DNA from: Bacillus dicomae | GTDB lineage: Bacteria; Bacillota; Bacilli; Bacillales; Bacillaceae_G | NCBI RefSeq assembly: GCF_006494425.1 | Contig: NZ_VHIV01000003.1 | Location: forward strand, 62,001-126,000 | Length of the DNA: 64,000 nt | Direction: 5' to 3' | The notes under the pieces: model-generated | What the model saw: the letters and a program-made list of their open reading frames with translations, nothing else | What the model was told of the DNA's origin: nothing | The model's database searches: none | Program-made: the position numbers and the translations under genes | In this document: positions 1-7,654 of the stretch, piece by piece | Layout of the letters: every line of letters begins with the position of its first letter | Numbering within the stretch: position 1 is the first letter of the stretch

Positions 1-1
1 A

Positions 2-202
2 AAGCAGCAAGGTAAAGGTTATGGAAAAGCGGCATTACAAGAAAGTATATACTTAATAAAAAATACGTTTAAGGTGTGTAAAGAAATTAGATTAACAGTA
101 CATAAAGATAATATTTCTGCAAAGAAACTATATGAACGTTATGGTTTTCAATCATTGGGACATGATTATGATGGTGAACAAGTATATCATTTATACGTTT
201 AA
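2..202 (+). CDS. GNAT acetyltransferase, C-terminal part only
   Basis: Partial gene cut by the left window edge; 66 residues are visible. They open with QQGKGYGKAAL, the acetyl-CoA pyrophosphate-binding Q-x-x-G-x-G/A signature of GNAT motif A, and continue to NISAKKLYERYGF, the usual motif B helix and strand. The protein should transfer an acetyl group from acetyl-CoA to an amine; the substrate cannot be read from this fragment. Confidence 0.8.
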   Translation, partial: KQQGKGYGKAALQESIYLIKNTFKVCKEIRLTVHKDNISAKKLYERYGFQSLGHDYDGEQVYHLYV

Positions 203-232
203 TTATTATGTAGTAAAGTTATGAAATGAATT

Positions 233-571
233 ATGCAATTTACTGAAGTAAAAATGAAAGTATTTATCCCTGAAGAATACATTGAAATGTTGAGGAATGA
301 GTTAAATAAAATTGGTGCTTGTAAAACGGGAGAATATGATTATTGTCTGTCCTATAGTTCTGTGAAAGGATACTGGAGACTATTAGAAGATGCATCGCCT
401 TTTAACGGGGAAATTGGTTAAATATGCGAAGGGCAAGAATCTAAAATTGAAATAAAGTGTAAACAGGAAATTGTAAAGGCTGTACTTGAAGTCATTCACA
501 AAATTCATCCGTATGAAACACCGATGCTTTATATTATCTCGATAGTAAATAACTATGTTAATCAAATATAA
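233..571 (+). pseudogene. NIF3/YqfO-like small protein, broken by a premature stop
   Basis: The frame reads through to 571 except for one TAA at 419-421. Before the stop it encodes MKVFIPEEYIEMLRNELN and onward to FNGEIG; after it the same frame continues ICEGQESKIEIK to HKIHPYETPMLYII. The HPYE-x-P motif and about 105-residue length match the CutA/PII-like insert domain of NIF3-family proteins, found as small stand-alone proteins in Bacillus. A single G-to-T change (GAA to TAA) would explain the break. The likely start is ATG 254 (weak GAAG site). A truncated 55-62 residue product is possible but would lose half the fold. The real end overlaps nothing essential of the next gene if that gene starts at 597. 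Confidence 0.7.
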
Positions 572-596
572 AGTAAATGACTGGGAGGAACAACAA

Positions 597-1043
597 TTGA
601 AAAGTAAATTTCATCATATTGTACGAGCTGTTATGATTAAGGATAAAAAATTGTTAGTGGCTGAATATATTGGCCATCATTATTTTTTACCAGGTGGACA
701 TGTTGAAGTTGGCGAATCAGCTGAGAATGCATTAATAAGAGAACTTCGAGAAGAACTCGGAGTAGATTGTAGTATAAAACAATTTTTAGGAGTCATAGAA
801 AATCAATGGCAAGATCGAGAAGTCCTTCACCATGAAATCAATCATATTTTTGAGATTGATTCACAAGAGCTACATATTGATTTCATACCACAATCTAAAG
901 AATCTCATTTAGCGTTTCACTGGATAGATTATAATCAAAAAGCTTTACATACTTATAAAATCATGCCAGCACCTTCAGTTAAAGAGTTACTAGAAAGAAA
1001 ATTAAGTGATGAACTACTAAATTGTTGGATTAGTAATTTTTAA
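597..1043 (+). CDS. NUDIX hydrolase
   Basis: 148 residues from the TTG at 597, chosen because GGGAGG lies 8 bases upstream; an in-frame ATG at 555 has no ribosome site and would overlap the preceding broken gene. The NUDIX box is complete: G-x5-E-x7-REL-x-EELGV beginning at GGHVEVGE. The family hydrolyses nucleoside diphosphates linked to another group with Mg2+ bound by the box glutamates. Substrate unknown. It is one of four NUDIX proteins in this window; no terminator separates it from the pseudogene upstream. Confidence 0.9.
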   Translation: MKSKFHHIVRAVMIKDKKLLVAEYIGHHYFLPGGHVEVGESAENALIRELREELGVDCSIKQFLGVIENQWQDREVLHHEINHIFEIDSQELHIDFIPQSKESHLAFHWIDYNQKALHTYKIMPAPSVKELLERKLSDELLNCWISNF

Positions 1044-1091
1044 ATCATTTTATTTATAGTAAATACGTCCATCGAATGAATATAAAGAAAA

Positions 1092-1157
1092 TAGGCTAAA
1101 AAACAAGGTACATCACCTAGTGTAAGTTCATATTTTGTTGATGTACGCATTTAGTCT
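1092..1157 (+). promoter_or_regulatory. Inverted-repeat leader upstream of the bacteriocin gene
   Basis: The 8-base arms GTACATCA (1108-1115) and TGATGTAC (1139-1146) are perfectly complementary across a 23-base loop and are flanked by a second, wobble-containing pair (AGGCTAAA near 1093, TTTAGTCT at 1150). There is no clear T run after it, so it looks more like an RNA or operator structure than a terminator for the NUDIX gene. Confidence 0.4.
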
Positions 1158-1242
1158 ACAGCCTTATTTCTACTTTGTTTGTAAAAATTTATTAACTTTA
1201 ATATTTGGACGGAATTTATATTGATAAATGGAGGGTTTTATA

Positions 1243-1494
1243 ATGAATCAGTTTCAACAAGAACTACAATCATTAAACCTTAATGATTATCAAACTGGCA
1301 ATGTTGTGTATTGGGATCAACTACAACAAAATCAATATCCATACTATTACATTCAAGACGATGCGCGTCGTTGTGGCGGATGCGGAGGTTGTGGTGGACG
1401 CTGTGGCGGATGTGGCGGCGGAAGATGTGGAGGTTGTTTCGGTTGCGCTGGTTGTTTCGGTTGTTTTAACTGCTGGAATTGGTGGATCATTTAA
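1243..1494 (+). CDS. Heterocycloanthracin/sonorensin-family bacteriocin precursor
   Basis: 83 residues from ATG 1243, with GGAGG 8 bases upstream (at 1230-1234); an upstream in-frame ATG at 1228 overlaps that ribosome site and is rejected. The leader, about 46 residues, is hydrophilic and ends in a Tyr-rich stretch (QYPYYYIQDDARR). The core has 11 cysteines, nearly all spaced C-x-x-C (CGGCGGCGGRCGGC, then CFGCAGCFGCFNC) and a tryptophan-rich tail WNWWII. This is the architecture of the Bacillus thiazole/oxazole-modified (TOMM) precursor family (TIGR03601), where cysteines are cyclised by a YcaO cyclodehydratase and a dehydrogenase. None of those enzymes is in this window, as is usual for this family, where the precursor sits apart from the maturation cluster. 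A strong terminator follows. Confidence 0.88.
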   Translation: MNQFQQELQSLNLNDYQTGNVVYWDQLQQNQYPYYYIQDDARRCGGCGGCGGRCGGCGGGRCGGCFGCAGCFGCFNCWNWWII

Positions 1495-1517
1495 GTATAG
1501 TAAACCAATAATATTTT

Positions 1518-1569
1518 ACATGAAAGAAAGGTGTAAATACTCTTTTATACTTTTCTTTCATGTTTTAAT
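1518..1569 (+). terminator. Terminator after the bacteriocin gene
   Basis: ACATGAAAGAAAG (1518-1530) pairs with 1551-1563, 12 Watson-Crick pairs plus one G-U, followed by a T-rich tail. Confidence 0.8.
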
Positions 1570-1596
1570 TTTTTAATAGTATTAAGGGGGATTTAT

Positions 1597-2613
1597 TTGT
1601 ATATTTACGATAAGTTGATTTCTTGGGTAGAGAATATAAAAGAAGAAAATCATAGTTCTGCAACAGCACTTTGTATTATAAAAGATAACAAAATCGTACT
1701 AGAACATTATAATGGCTATCACTCAAATGCATCTACAAGTAAGAAAGTAACGGCATCTTCACAATTTAACGTTGCTTCTGCGAGAAAAAGTTATTTAGGA
1801 TTAATGATAGCATATGCGCTTTATGAGGAGAAAATAAACTCTATTGATGATGAAGCGATAAAATATTTTAAAGACTTTGATCCTGCATTGCTTGGTAAAA
1901 CAACGATAAGACATTTAGTAACACATTCGCACGGATTAGGAGAAACGGATGACGGAACAATTTTTCGTGAATTTGAACCTGGACAAGCATGGGCGTATAG
2001 AGATATTAATGTAAGAATGATGACACGTCTTATTTATCAGCTATATAATAAAAGTTTTCCAGAATTATTAAAAGAGCGTGTGTTTAAACCTGCTAATTTT
2101 CAAGAAACAGGTTGGAGAGTTCAGCAAGATGAAAATTTAGTTGACGTTGTTAATAATCCAAATGAAGACGCGATTAGTGAAATTGGTACGTTAGATGACG
2201 GTACTGAAAAAAATCTGTTTGTCTCGGCTAGAGAATTTGCACAGTGGGGCAATCTTCATTTAAATCAAGGTATGATAAACGGTAAACAAATTGTTCCAAA
2301 AGAAGTGATAGAAATTACGACAAGTTTGCATAGTCCTACATTTATAAACAATGAACTACCACAAAACGGGTTGTTTTGGTTCGTTCAAAATGAACCTGCG
2401 CTTTTAAGTGAGCTTGGTGAACGAGTTCCGAAAGGATCGTATCAAATATTAGGGATTACTGGACCGACCATTTTAGTAATACCTGAATATAATGTAGTTG
2501 TTGCCAAAATGTATAATAAAAGATTTAACTACGGTGGTGATAATTATTTATATTATTTACGTGAATTTAGTAATTTAGTCGCTGATACATTTAGTAGCAG
2601 TAATAGGGAATAA
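1597..2613 (+). CDS. Serine hydrolase of the beta-lactamase/penicillin-binding fold
   Basis: 338 residues from TTG 1597, set by AAGGGGG at 1584-1590. The fold resembles class C beta-lactamases and D-aminopeptidases. The nucleophile motif S-x-x-K is SARK at residues 61-64, followed by a helix. The THSHGLGE segment near residue 108 matches the conserved stretch after the SxxK domain. The second catalytic motif, normally Y-x-N, reads YRD in AWAYRDIN, so the tyrosine is kept but the third position differs. GITG near the C terminus stands where the K/H-T-G motif is expected. There is no signal peptide, so it is probably cytoplasmic and unlikely to give beta-lactam resistance. Substrate unknown. 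Confidence 0.8.
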   Translation: MYIYDKLISWVENIKEENHSSATALCIIKDNKIVLEHYNGYHSNASTSKKVTASSQFNVASARKSYLGLMIAYALYEEKINSIDDEAIKYFKDFDPALLGKTTIRHLVTHSHGLGETDDGTIFREFEPGQAWAYRDINVRMMTRLIYQLYNKSFPELLKERVFKPANFQETGWRVQQDENLVDVVNNPNEDAISEIGTLDDGTEKNLFVSAREFAQWGNLHLNQGMINGKQIVPKEVIEITTSLHSPTFINNELPQNGLFWFVQNEPALLSELGERVPKGSYQILGITGPTILVIPEYNVVVAKMYNKRFNYGGDNYLYYLREFSNLVADTFSSSNRE

Positions 2614-2644
2614 TTACTCCTATAACAAAAAGGAGTGATCTAAA

Positions 2645-2788
2645 GTGAAAGAAAACGCGAAAAAAAATAAAAAACAAAATATAAAAGAAGTTAATACAGA
2701 ACAAAATGCGATTTTCAGCGATCCAAAAGATGCAGCTAATATGCAAACTATACCGCAGCCGAAGGATTTTGATGAAATCGAATATTAA
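2645..2788 (+). CDS. Small hypothetical hydrophilic protein, 47 residues
   Basis: GTG start with AAGGAGTG 7 bases upstream. The product begins MKENAKKNKKQNIKEVN and ends with FDEIEY: a lysine/asparagine-rich N terminus and an acidic C terminus, no hydrophobic segment, no cysteine. It starts 31 bases after the serine hydrolase and could be cotranscribed with it. I do not recognise the family; the composition resembles small Bacillus spore or stress proteins, but no motif proves this. Confidence 0.6.
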   Translation: MKENAKKNKKQNIKEVNTEQNAIFSDPKDAANMQTIPQPKDFDEIEY

Positions 2789-2932
2789 TTTTTCATCCGA
2801 CTATATGATGAATGAAAAATACGTCTTAAGTCTCATCACATATAAGAAATTATTTGATAACATATATACATAAGCATTTGAAAATGTCTTATCTTAACAA
2901 AGCTTTCTTTAGAAATATCTGATATAACCTGC

Positions 2933-2965
2933 AAAAGACACTTCTTTATGAAGTGTCTTTTTGTG
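2933..2965 (+). terminator. Rho-independent terminator
   Basis: AAAAGACACTTC pairs with GAAGTGTCTTTT around a 5-base loop, then T run. It ends the 1597-2788 unit. Confidence 0.85.
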
Positions 2966-3020
2966 TATATGAACTTAATTACCATTTTCCGTACAGTATC
3001 TTGCAATTTATGATGGATAT

Positions 3021-3067
3021 ACTAACTGTGAAAATTCATGTCATGATAAAAGAAGGGGACAGTTAGT
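3021..3067 (+). promoter_or_regulatory. Inverted repeat flanking the ribosome site of the MFS gene
   Basis: ACTAACTGT (3021-3029) and ACAGTTAGT (3059-3067) are perfect 9-base complements. The right arm lies exactly between the AAGGGG ribosome site (3053-3058) and the ATG at 3068, so the folded mRNA would hide the initiation region. It could instead be a protein operator. Confidence 0.45.
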
Positions 3068-4276
3068 ATGAAGCAAAATTCTATAAATCCGTTACTAATT
3101 GTTCTAGGTACAATCATTGTTCAAATTGGCCTTGGAACAATTTATACATGGAGTTTATTTAATCAGCCCCTTGTCAGTAAGTTTGGATGGAACCTCAATG
3201 CCGTTGCGATAACTTTCTCCATTACAAGCTTTTCTTTATCATTTTCAACCTTATTTGCAGGAAAGTTGCAGCAAAAATTAGGACTTCGTAAACTCATTGC
3301 TACTGCAGGAATTGTTCTGGGACTAGGTTTAATACTTAGTTCACAAGTTTCTTCCTTACCATTACTATATTTATTAGCTGGTGTCGTTGTTGGTTATGCA
3401 GATGGAACTGCTTATATTACATCACTATCTAATTTAATTAAATGGTTTCCAAATCGGAAAGGACTTATCTCTGGTATATCTGTTTCTGCATATGGAATGG
3501 GCAGCTTAATCTTTAGATATATAAACGGAAGTCTTATCGATAGTCTTGGTGTATCACAAGCATTTTTATATTGGGGCATCATTGTTTTGCTTTTAGTATT
3601 AACCGGATCGTTCTTCTTACGTGAAGCAGTTGTAAGTAACACTGTAACTGAAACATTACACAATGATTATACGCCTCGTGAAATGATACGAACGAAACAA
3701 GTATATCTCTTGTTTTTCATGCTATTCACATCGTGTATGGGTGGTTTGTATTTAATCGGTATGGTAAAAGATATTGGGGTACAGCTCGTTGGACTTAGCG
3801 CAGCAACCGCTGCTAATGCCGTCGCAATGATTGCAGTTTTTAATACAGTAGGTAGAATTATTCTTGGAACATTATCAGATAAAATTGGCCGAATGAAAAT
3901 TGTCTCTGCAACGTTTATTATTATTGGATTGTCAGTTTTTACTTTAAGTTTCATCCCACTAAATTATTGGGTTTATTTCGCGTGTGTAGCAAGTGTTGCC
4001 TTTTGCTTCGGTGGTAACATTACTATATTTCCAGCCATTGTTGGAGATTTCTTCGGTCTAAAAAACCATAGTACAAATTACGGAATTGTTTATCAAGGTT
4101 TCGGATTTGGTGCTCTTGCAGGATCATTCATCGGAGCATTACTTGGTGGATTTCAACCGACATTTATTACAATCGGTGTTTTAAGCGTTATTTCCTTTAT
4201 TATTTCGATATTAATTCGTCCACCAAAAGTGGAAAAGAGAAAAGAAACAAAACATATATATCGGAAAGTAGCTTGA
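3068..4276 (+). CDS. MFS transporter of the oxalate/formate antiporter (OFA, YhjX-like) type
   Basis: 402 residues with twelve predicted membrane helices in two halves and a central loop near residue 200 (TLHNDYTPREM). The N-terminal helix with LGTIYTWSLFNQPL, and the paired GKLQQKLGLRK and SDKIGRMK loops after helices 2 and 8, are typical of the OFA branch, which carries small carboxylates such as oxalate, formate or pyruvate. The substrate here is inferred only at that level. It stands alone between two terminators. A 9-base inverted repeat brackets its ribosome site and may regulate translation or transcription. Confidence 0.85.
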   Translation: MKQNSINPLLIVLGTIIVQIGLGTIYTWSLFNQPLVSKFGWNLNAVAITFSITSFSLSFSTLFAGKLQQKLGLRKLIATAGIVLGLGLILSSQVSSLPLLYLLAGVVVGYADGTAYITSLSNLIKWFPNRKGLISGISVSAYGMGSLIFRYINGSLIDSLGVSQAFLYWGIIVLLLVLTGSFFLREAVVSNTVTETLHNDYTPREMIRTKQVYLLFFMLFTSCMGGLYLIGMVKDIGVQLVGLSAATAANAVAMIAVFNTVGRIILGTLSDKIGRMKIVSATFIIIGLSVFTLSFIPLNYWVYFACVASVAFCFGGNITIFPAIVGDFFGLKNHSTNYGIVYQGFGFGALAGSFIGALLGGFQPTFITIGVLSVISFIISILIRPPKVEKRKETKHIYRKVA

Positions 4277-4279
4277 TTT

Positions 4280-4311
4280 TAAAAAGAGTCCTCATAATGG
4301 GCTCTTTTTTA
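4280..4311 (+). terminator. Terminator after the MFS gene
   Basis: AAAAAGAG-TCC pairs with GGG-CTCTTTTTT around TCATAATG, with a T run. Confidence 0.8.
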
Positions 4312-4417
4312 TTTTGTAATGAAGGACTATCGATTATTAACTTTTTTATATTTTAAAAAGAATAAATGGTAGAATGTAACAAAGATAGAAAATTCCCATT
4401 ATTAGAGGTGGACTTAG

Positions 4418-4861
4418 ATGAAAAAAGTAAATGTTACATATGCACTTTTATACGATAAAACAAACGAAAAGATCTTAATGGTAAAAAATAAAGGGAAGAA
4501 TGGTTCTTATTACACACTACCAGGTGGGGCAGTTAAATTGGGAGAAACGTTAGAAGAGGCAGTAATTCGGGAAGTGAAAGAAGAAACCGGTCTACATATA
4601 ACTGTAAATGGTATTTGTTACATTAGCGAAGCTTTTTTTGAAGAGAGAGGACATCATGCAATTTTCTTTAATTTTTTAGGTGAAATAAGCAACGGAGAGA
4701 CATATATATCAAGATCAAAAGAAATCGAAGAGATTACTTGGATGGAATTACATATAGCAGCACCGCATTTACGTATACCAGAACACTTACTAAATATTTT
4801 ACAAAGGAAAGAAACAGTACCTTACTTTTTTAACGGAACTATTGTTCATCAATCTTCATAA
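4418..4861 (+). CDS. NUDIX hydrolase, first gene of a clamp cassette
   Basis: 147 residues; ATG 4418 follows AGAGGTGG. The NUDIX box is canonical, G-x5-E-x7-REV-x-EETGL starting at GGAVKLGE. The N-terminal half (VNVTYALLYDKTNEKILMV) is the usual first strand pair. Next to it, 30 bases on and on the same strand, is a second beta-clamp gene, and then another NUDIX gene 22 bases after that. This spacing implies one transcript and suggests that the hydrolase acts on nucleotides rather than on a sugar or cofactor. That link is inference; the substrate is not visible in the sequence. Confidence 0.88.
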   Translation: MKKVNVTYALLYDKTNEKILMVKNKGKNGSYYTLPGGAVKLGETLEEAVIREVKEETGLHITVNGICYISEAFFEERGHHAIFFNFLGEISNGETYISRSKEIEEITWMELHIAAPHLRIPEHLLNILQRKETVPYFFNGTIVHQSS

Positions 4862-4891
4862 AATATCATTTCATTTTAGGTGGGGAAAAAA

Positions 4892-6022
4892 ATGGAGTTT
4901 ATCGTTAATCACAAACATTTCACGCAAGCACTTTCAGAAGTAAGTAAAGCTATATCTACTAAAACTATAATTCCTATATTATCTGGCATAAAAATAACTG
5001 CAGACCAATCTGGAATTACTTTAATCGCAAGTAACTCAAATATTTTCATTGAAAAATTCATACCTAGTTCTATAGATGACGAAAAAATTACGACTATCTT
5101 AAAAGCAGGAACTATTGTTGTACCTGCAAAATATTTCATTGAAATTATAAAGAAAATGCCAAGCGATGTATTAATAAAAAGTAAGAATGAGCAAATAATT
5201 ACCATACAATCAGAAGAAATCACATTGAACTTAAATGGCTTTCCAGCGCATGAATTTCCTAACGTACCACAAATGGATGATCATGCAGAAATACAAATAG
5301 AAACAAAACAATTGATTGATGCGTTTAAACAAACAGTCTTTGCAGTAGCGAAAAATGAATCTAGGCCCGTTCTTACCGGAGTACATATTGAGTTAGACCG
5401 CAACAAATTAATATGCGCTGCAACTGACTCTCATAGACTAGCTATACGTGAAACGCTAATTTCTACTAATATGAAAGCGAATTGTATTGTACCAAGTGCA
5501 ACCATTAATGAACTTTTAAAATTAATGAACAGCAATTTAGAATTCGTTTCTATTTATCTATCAGAAAGCCACATTATTTTTACATTCGGCACAACTACGT
5601 TATATTCAAGACTAATCCAAGGGAAATATCCTAATATTTCTACTCTCATTCCAAATGAATTTCAAACCGTCATTAACATAGATAGACAAAGAATGTTACA
5701 AGGAGTAGATCGATCAAGCTTATTAGCAAGTGAATGGGCAAATAACAATGTTAACTTAGAAATTGTAAACGAATCTACAATTAAAGTTTCTTCTAATGCT
5801 TCTCAGATTGGAAAAATATCAGAGACACAACAGGTAGATGTAATTCAAGGTGAAAAACAATTAAATATATCTTTCGATGGACGATTTATGTTGGATGCTT
5901 TAAGGGCAATAAAAGAAGAAACGGTTACTTTAAGTTTCAGCGGTTCTATGAGACCGATATTAATTGAAGCAGGGGCACAATCTGCAGCAGTACATCTTAT
6001 ATCTCCAGTAAGAGCTTATTAA
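4892..6022 (+). CDS. DNA polymerase III beta subunit (sliding clamp) paralogue
   Basis: 376 residues from ATG 4892 (AGGTGGGG upstream; a GTG at 4880 lies inside the ribosome site). Three repeated clamp domains of about 125 residues are visible: MEFIVNHKHF to about 120, 127-245, and 246-376. Signature segments are ISTKTIIPILSGIKI, CAATDSHRLAIRE (binding pocket for clamp-binding peptides) and the C-terminal GSMRPILIE with HLISPVRAY. These residues form the partner-binding cleft, so it probably still binds polymerases or repair proteins. It is unlikely to be the main clamp, because dnaA, recF and gyrB are absent; it lies between two NUDIX genes. It is full length with no sign of decay. Confidence 0.93.
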   Translation: MEFIVNHKHFTQALSEVSKAISTKTIIPILSGIKITADQSGITLIASNSNIFIEKFIPSSIDDEKITTILKAGTIVVPAKYFIEIIKKMPSDVLIKSKNEQIITIQSEEITLNLNGFPAHEFPNVPQMDDHAEIQIETKQLIDAFKQTVFAVAKNESRPVLTGVHIELDRNKLICAATDSHRLAIRETLISTNMKANCIVPSATINELLKLMNSNLEFVSIYLSESHIIFTFGTTTLYSRLIQGKYPNISTLIPNEFQTVINIDRQRMLQGVDRSSLLASEWANNNVNLEIVNESTIKVSSNASQIGKISETQQVDVIQGEKQLNISFDGRFMLDALRAIKEETVTLSFSGSMRPILIEAGAQSAAVHLISPVRAY

Positions 6023-6044
6023 AAACGTAGGAAGGAATTACATT

Positions 6045-6557
6045 ATGTACAAGCACACATTATGTTTTATAAAAAGAAACGAAGAGATACTTATGTTAAA
6101 TAGAGAATATGATCCGGTAAAAGGATTATGGAATGGGGTAGGAGGAAAGATAGAAAAGGGAGAAACATCTTTAGAAAATGCGATTCGTGAAATAAAGGAA
6201 GAGACTAATATAAAAGTTACGTATGACCAAATTCAATTTAAAGGGATTATTAAATGGCAGGATTCTTCATATTCTGGCGGTATGTATGTTTATCTAGTAG
6301 AGTTACTTCATGAATTTACATATCACACTCCAAAAAAAGTCTCAGAAGGAATTTTAGATTGGAAAGAGGTTTCTTGGATTCTTAGTGACTATAATTACGG
6401 CGTAGGAGAGATGATACCTAAATTTTTAGTTGAAGTGCTCCACAATGAATTAATATTAGAGCATAATTTTATTTTATCTAATCATAAATTAATAGATTAT
6501 AGGAATAAAGAATTAGCTAAGCAGGACAACTCTATATATAATATAATTCCATTATAA
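6045..6557 (+). CDS. NUDIX hydrolase, MutT/8-oxo-dGTPase-like
   Basis: 170 residues, ATG 6045 after GTAGGAAGGAATT. The opening (YKHTLCFIKRNEEILML) and GLWNGVGGKIEKGE are characteristic of MutT/MTH1-type enzymes that hydrolyse oxidised purine triphosphates. The box reads G-x5-E-x7-REI-x-EETNI; the usual Gly of the last position is Asn. The C-terminal 40 residues (from about LVEVLHNE) extend past the minimal domain. It follows the clamp paralogue by 22 bases. Nucleotide-pool cleaning linked to DNA replication or repair is the simplest reading of the cassette but is inferred. Confidence 0.87.
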   Translation: MYKHTLCFIKRNEEILMLNREYDPVKGLWNGVGGKIEKGETSLENAIREIKEETNIKVTYDQIQFKGIIKWQDSSYSGGMYVYLVELLHEFTYHTPKKVSEGILDWKEVSWILSDYNYGVGEMIPKFLVEVLHNELILEHNFILSNHKLIDYRNKELAKQDNSIYNIIPL

Positions 6558-6654
6558 AAAGTAAGAATCTTAATCTATCATACACAGCAAAATAATTATC
6601 ACCTAAATATAAAAGCCATAGATTATTCGAAGAGTAGCTAAGGAGAAAATTTAT

Positions 6655-7593
6655 ATGAGGATGAGTGTGATGAAGAAAATAATTATTTTACTTATAGGTA
6701 TCGTTCTAATTACTATTGCTTTTTATCAATACAACAAAAAAGATGGTTTAGCTAAAAATGATAAGGTGTATGTAGAAGACTTTAAAGGTAAAAATGATTC
6801 AAACAAAATACAATCTGCTATTAATAAAGCAGAATCTAGTAAAATTAAAACAGTATTGCTTGATGATAAGAAGTATAAAATTACATCACCAATCGTAGTG
6901 AAACAGGGTGTAAAGTTATTATTTGGTTATGGAACACAATTTGTTGTTGAAGGTAATTTTAGAGTTCTAGAATTAGAAAAACACGCTTCTATTGAAGGAG
7001 CTTATATAGCTATAGATGATCCTAAATTTAATTCTGAAGTTATATATTTAGACGGAAAAAATAAGTATTATAACACTTGGCACAAAACACAAATAAAAGA
7101 TATAAATATTATCAATTGGACAGAAACGAATAAAGGTACCGGCATTTCTTTGTATTCTGGTGGGAAGGAAAATGAAATTTCATTTATTAATTTTGAAAAT
7201 ATAAAAGTCGTAGGAATGGAAACTGGGGTGAAATTAGTAGCAAAGAAACCACAATCTGGACATGCATGGATAAATGCCAACCGTTTTATGAATTTCTCTC
7301 TCGAAGATTGTGTAAATATGATTTATATGGATAGTAATGTAACAACGCCAAATGAAATTAGTGGTAACCTATTTACAAACCTTCAAATACAACCTACAAA
7401 TAAAACGAAAAGTATTGTAAAGGTAAGTGGACAGCATAACGAGTTCCATGGAATGGTGTGGGATTTACCAAAAATCAATCACGAAAACGAACTCGTTGAA
7501 CTAACTGATAAGAGTATGAATACAGTGATTGAAATGTCCAGTGTACCAGCAAATAGAATTTTAGATAGCGGGAAATCAAATGTAGTGAAGTAA
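6655..7593 (+). CDS. Membrane-anchored pectate-lyase-like beta-helix protein
   Basis: 312 residues. Residues 6-24 (KKIIILLIGIVLITIAFYQ) form a single membrane anchor or uncleaved signal. Then DFKGKNDSNKIQSAINKAES is the standard start of pectin-lyase-fold proteins, and the rest is rich in short beta strands (INIINWT, ISFINFENIKVVG, NLFTNLQIQ). No clear lyase or hydrolase catalytic residues can be picked out, so it may bind or modify surface glycans. ATG 6655 follows AAGGAG; ATG 6661 and 6670 are alternatives. It is separated from the NUDIX gene by about 100 bases and ends at a shared terminator. Confidence 0.65.
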   Translation: MRMSVMKKIIILLIGIVLITIAFYQYNKKDGLAKNDKVYVEDFKGKNDSNKIQSAINKAESSKIKTVLLDDKKYKITSPIVVKQGVKLLFGYGTQFVVEGNFRVLELEKHASIEGAYIAIDDPKFNSEVIYLDGKNKYYNTWHKTQIKDINIINWTETNKGTGISLYSGGKENEISFINFENIKVVGMETGVKLVAKKPQSGHAWINANRFMNFSLEDCVNMIYMDSNVTTPNEISGNLFTNLQIQPTNKTKSIVKVSGQHNEFHGMVWDLPKINHENELVELTDKSMNTVIEMSSVPANRILDSGKSNVVK

Positions 7594-7604
7594 GTTTAAA
7601 AACA

Positions 7605-7645
7605 GAAAAAGAGCGAATTCCTTATAAGAGAGTTCGCTCTTTTTC
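7605..7645. terminator. Bidirectional terminator
   Basis: GAAAAAGAGCGAA pairs perfectly with TTCGCTCTTTTTC; T runs on both strands serve the converging genes at 6655 and 7655. Confidence 0.9.
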
Positions 7646-7654
7646 TATTTATAA

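Noticed and set aside
1283..1576. Valine/alanine-rich frame overlapping the bacteriocin gene
   Set aside because: It is a shifted reading of the Cys-Gly repeats, without a ribosome site, and ends inside the terminator.
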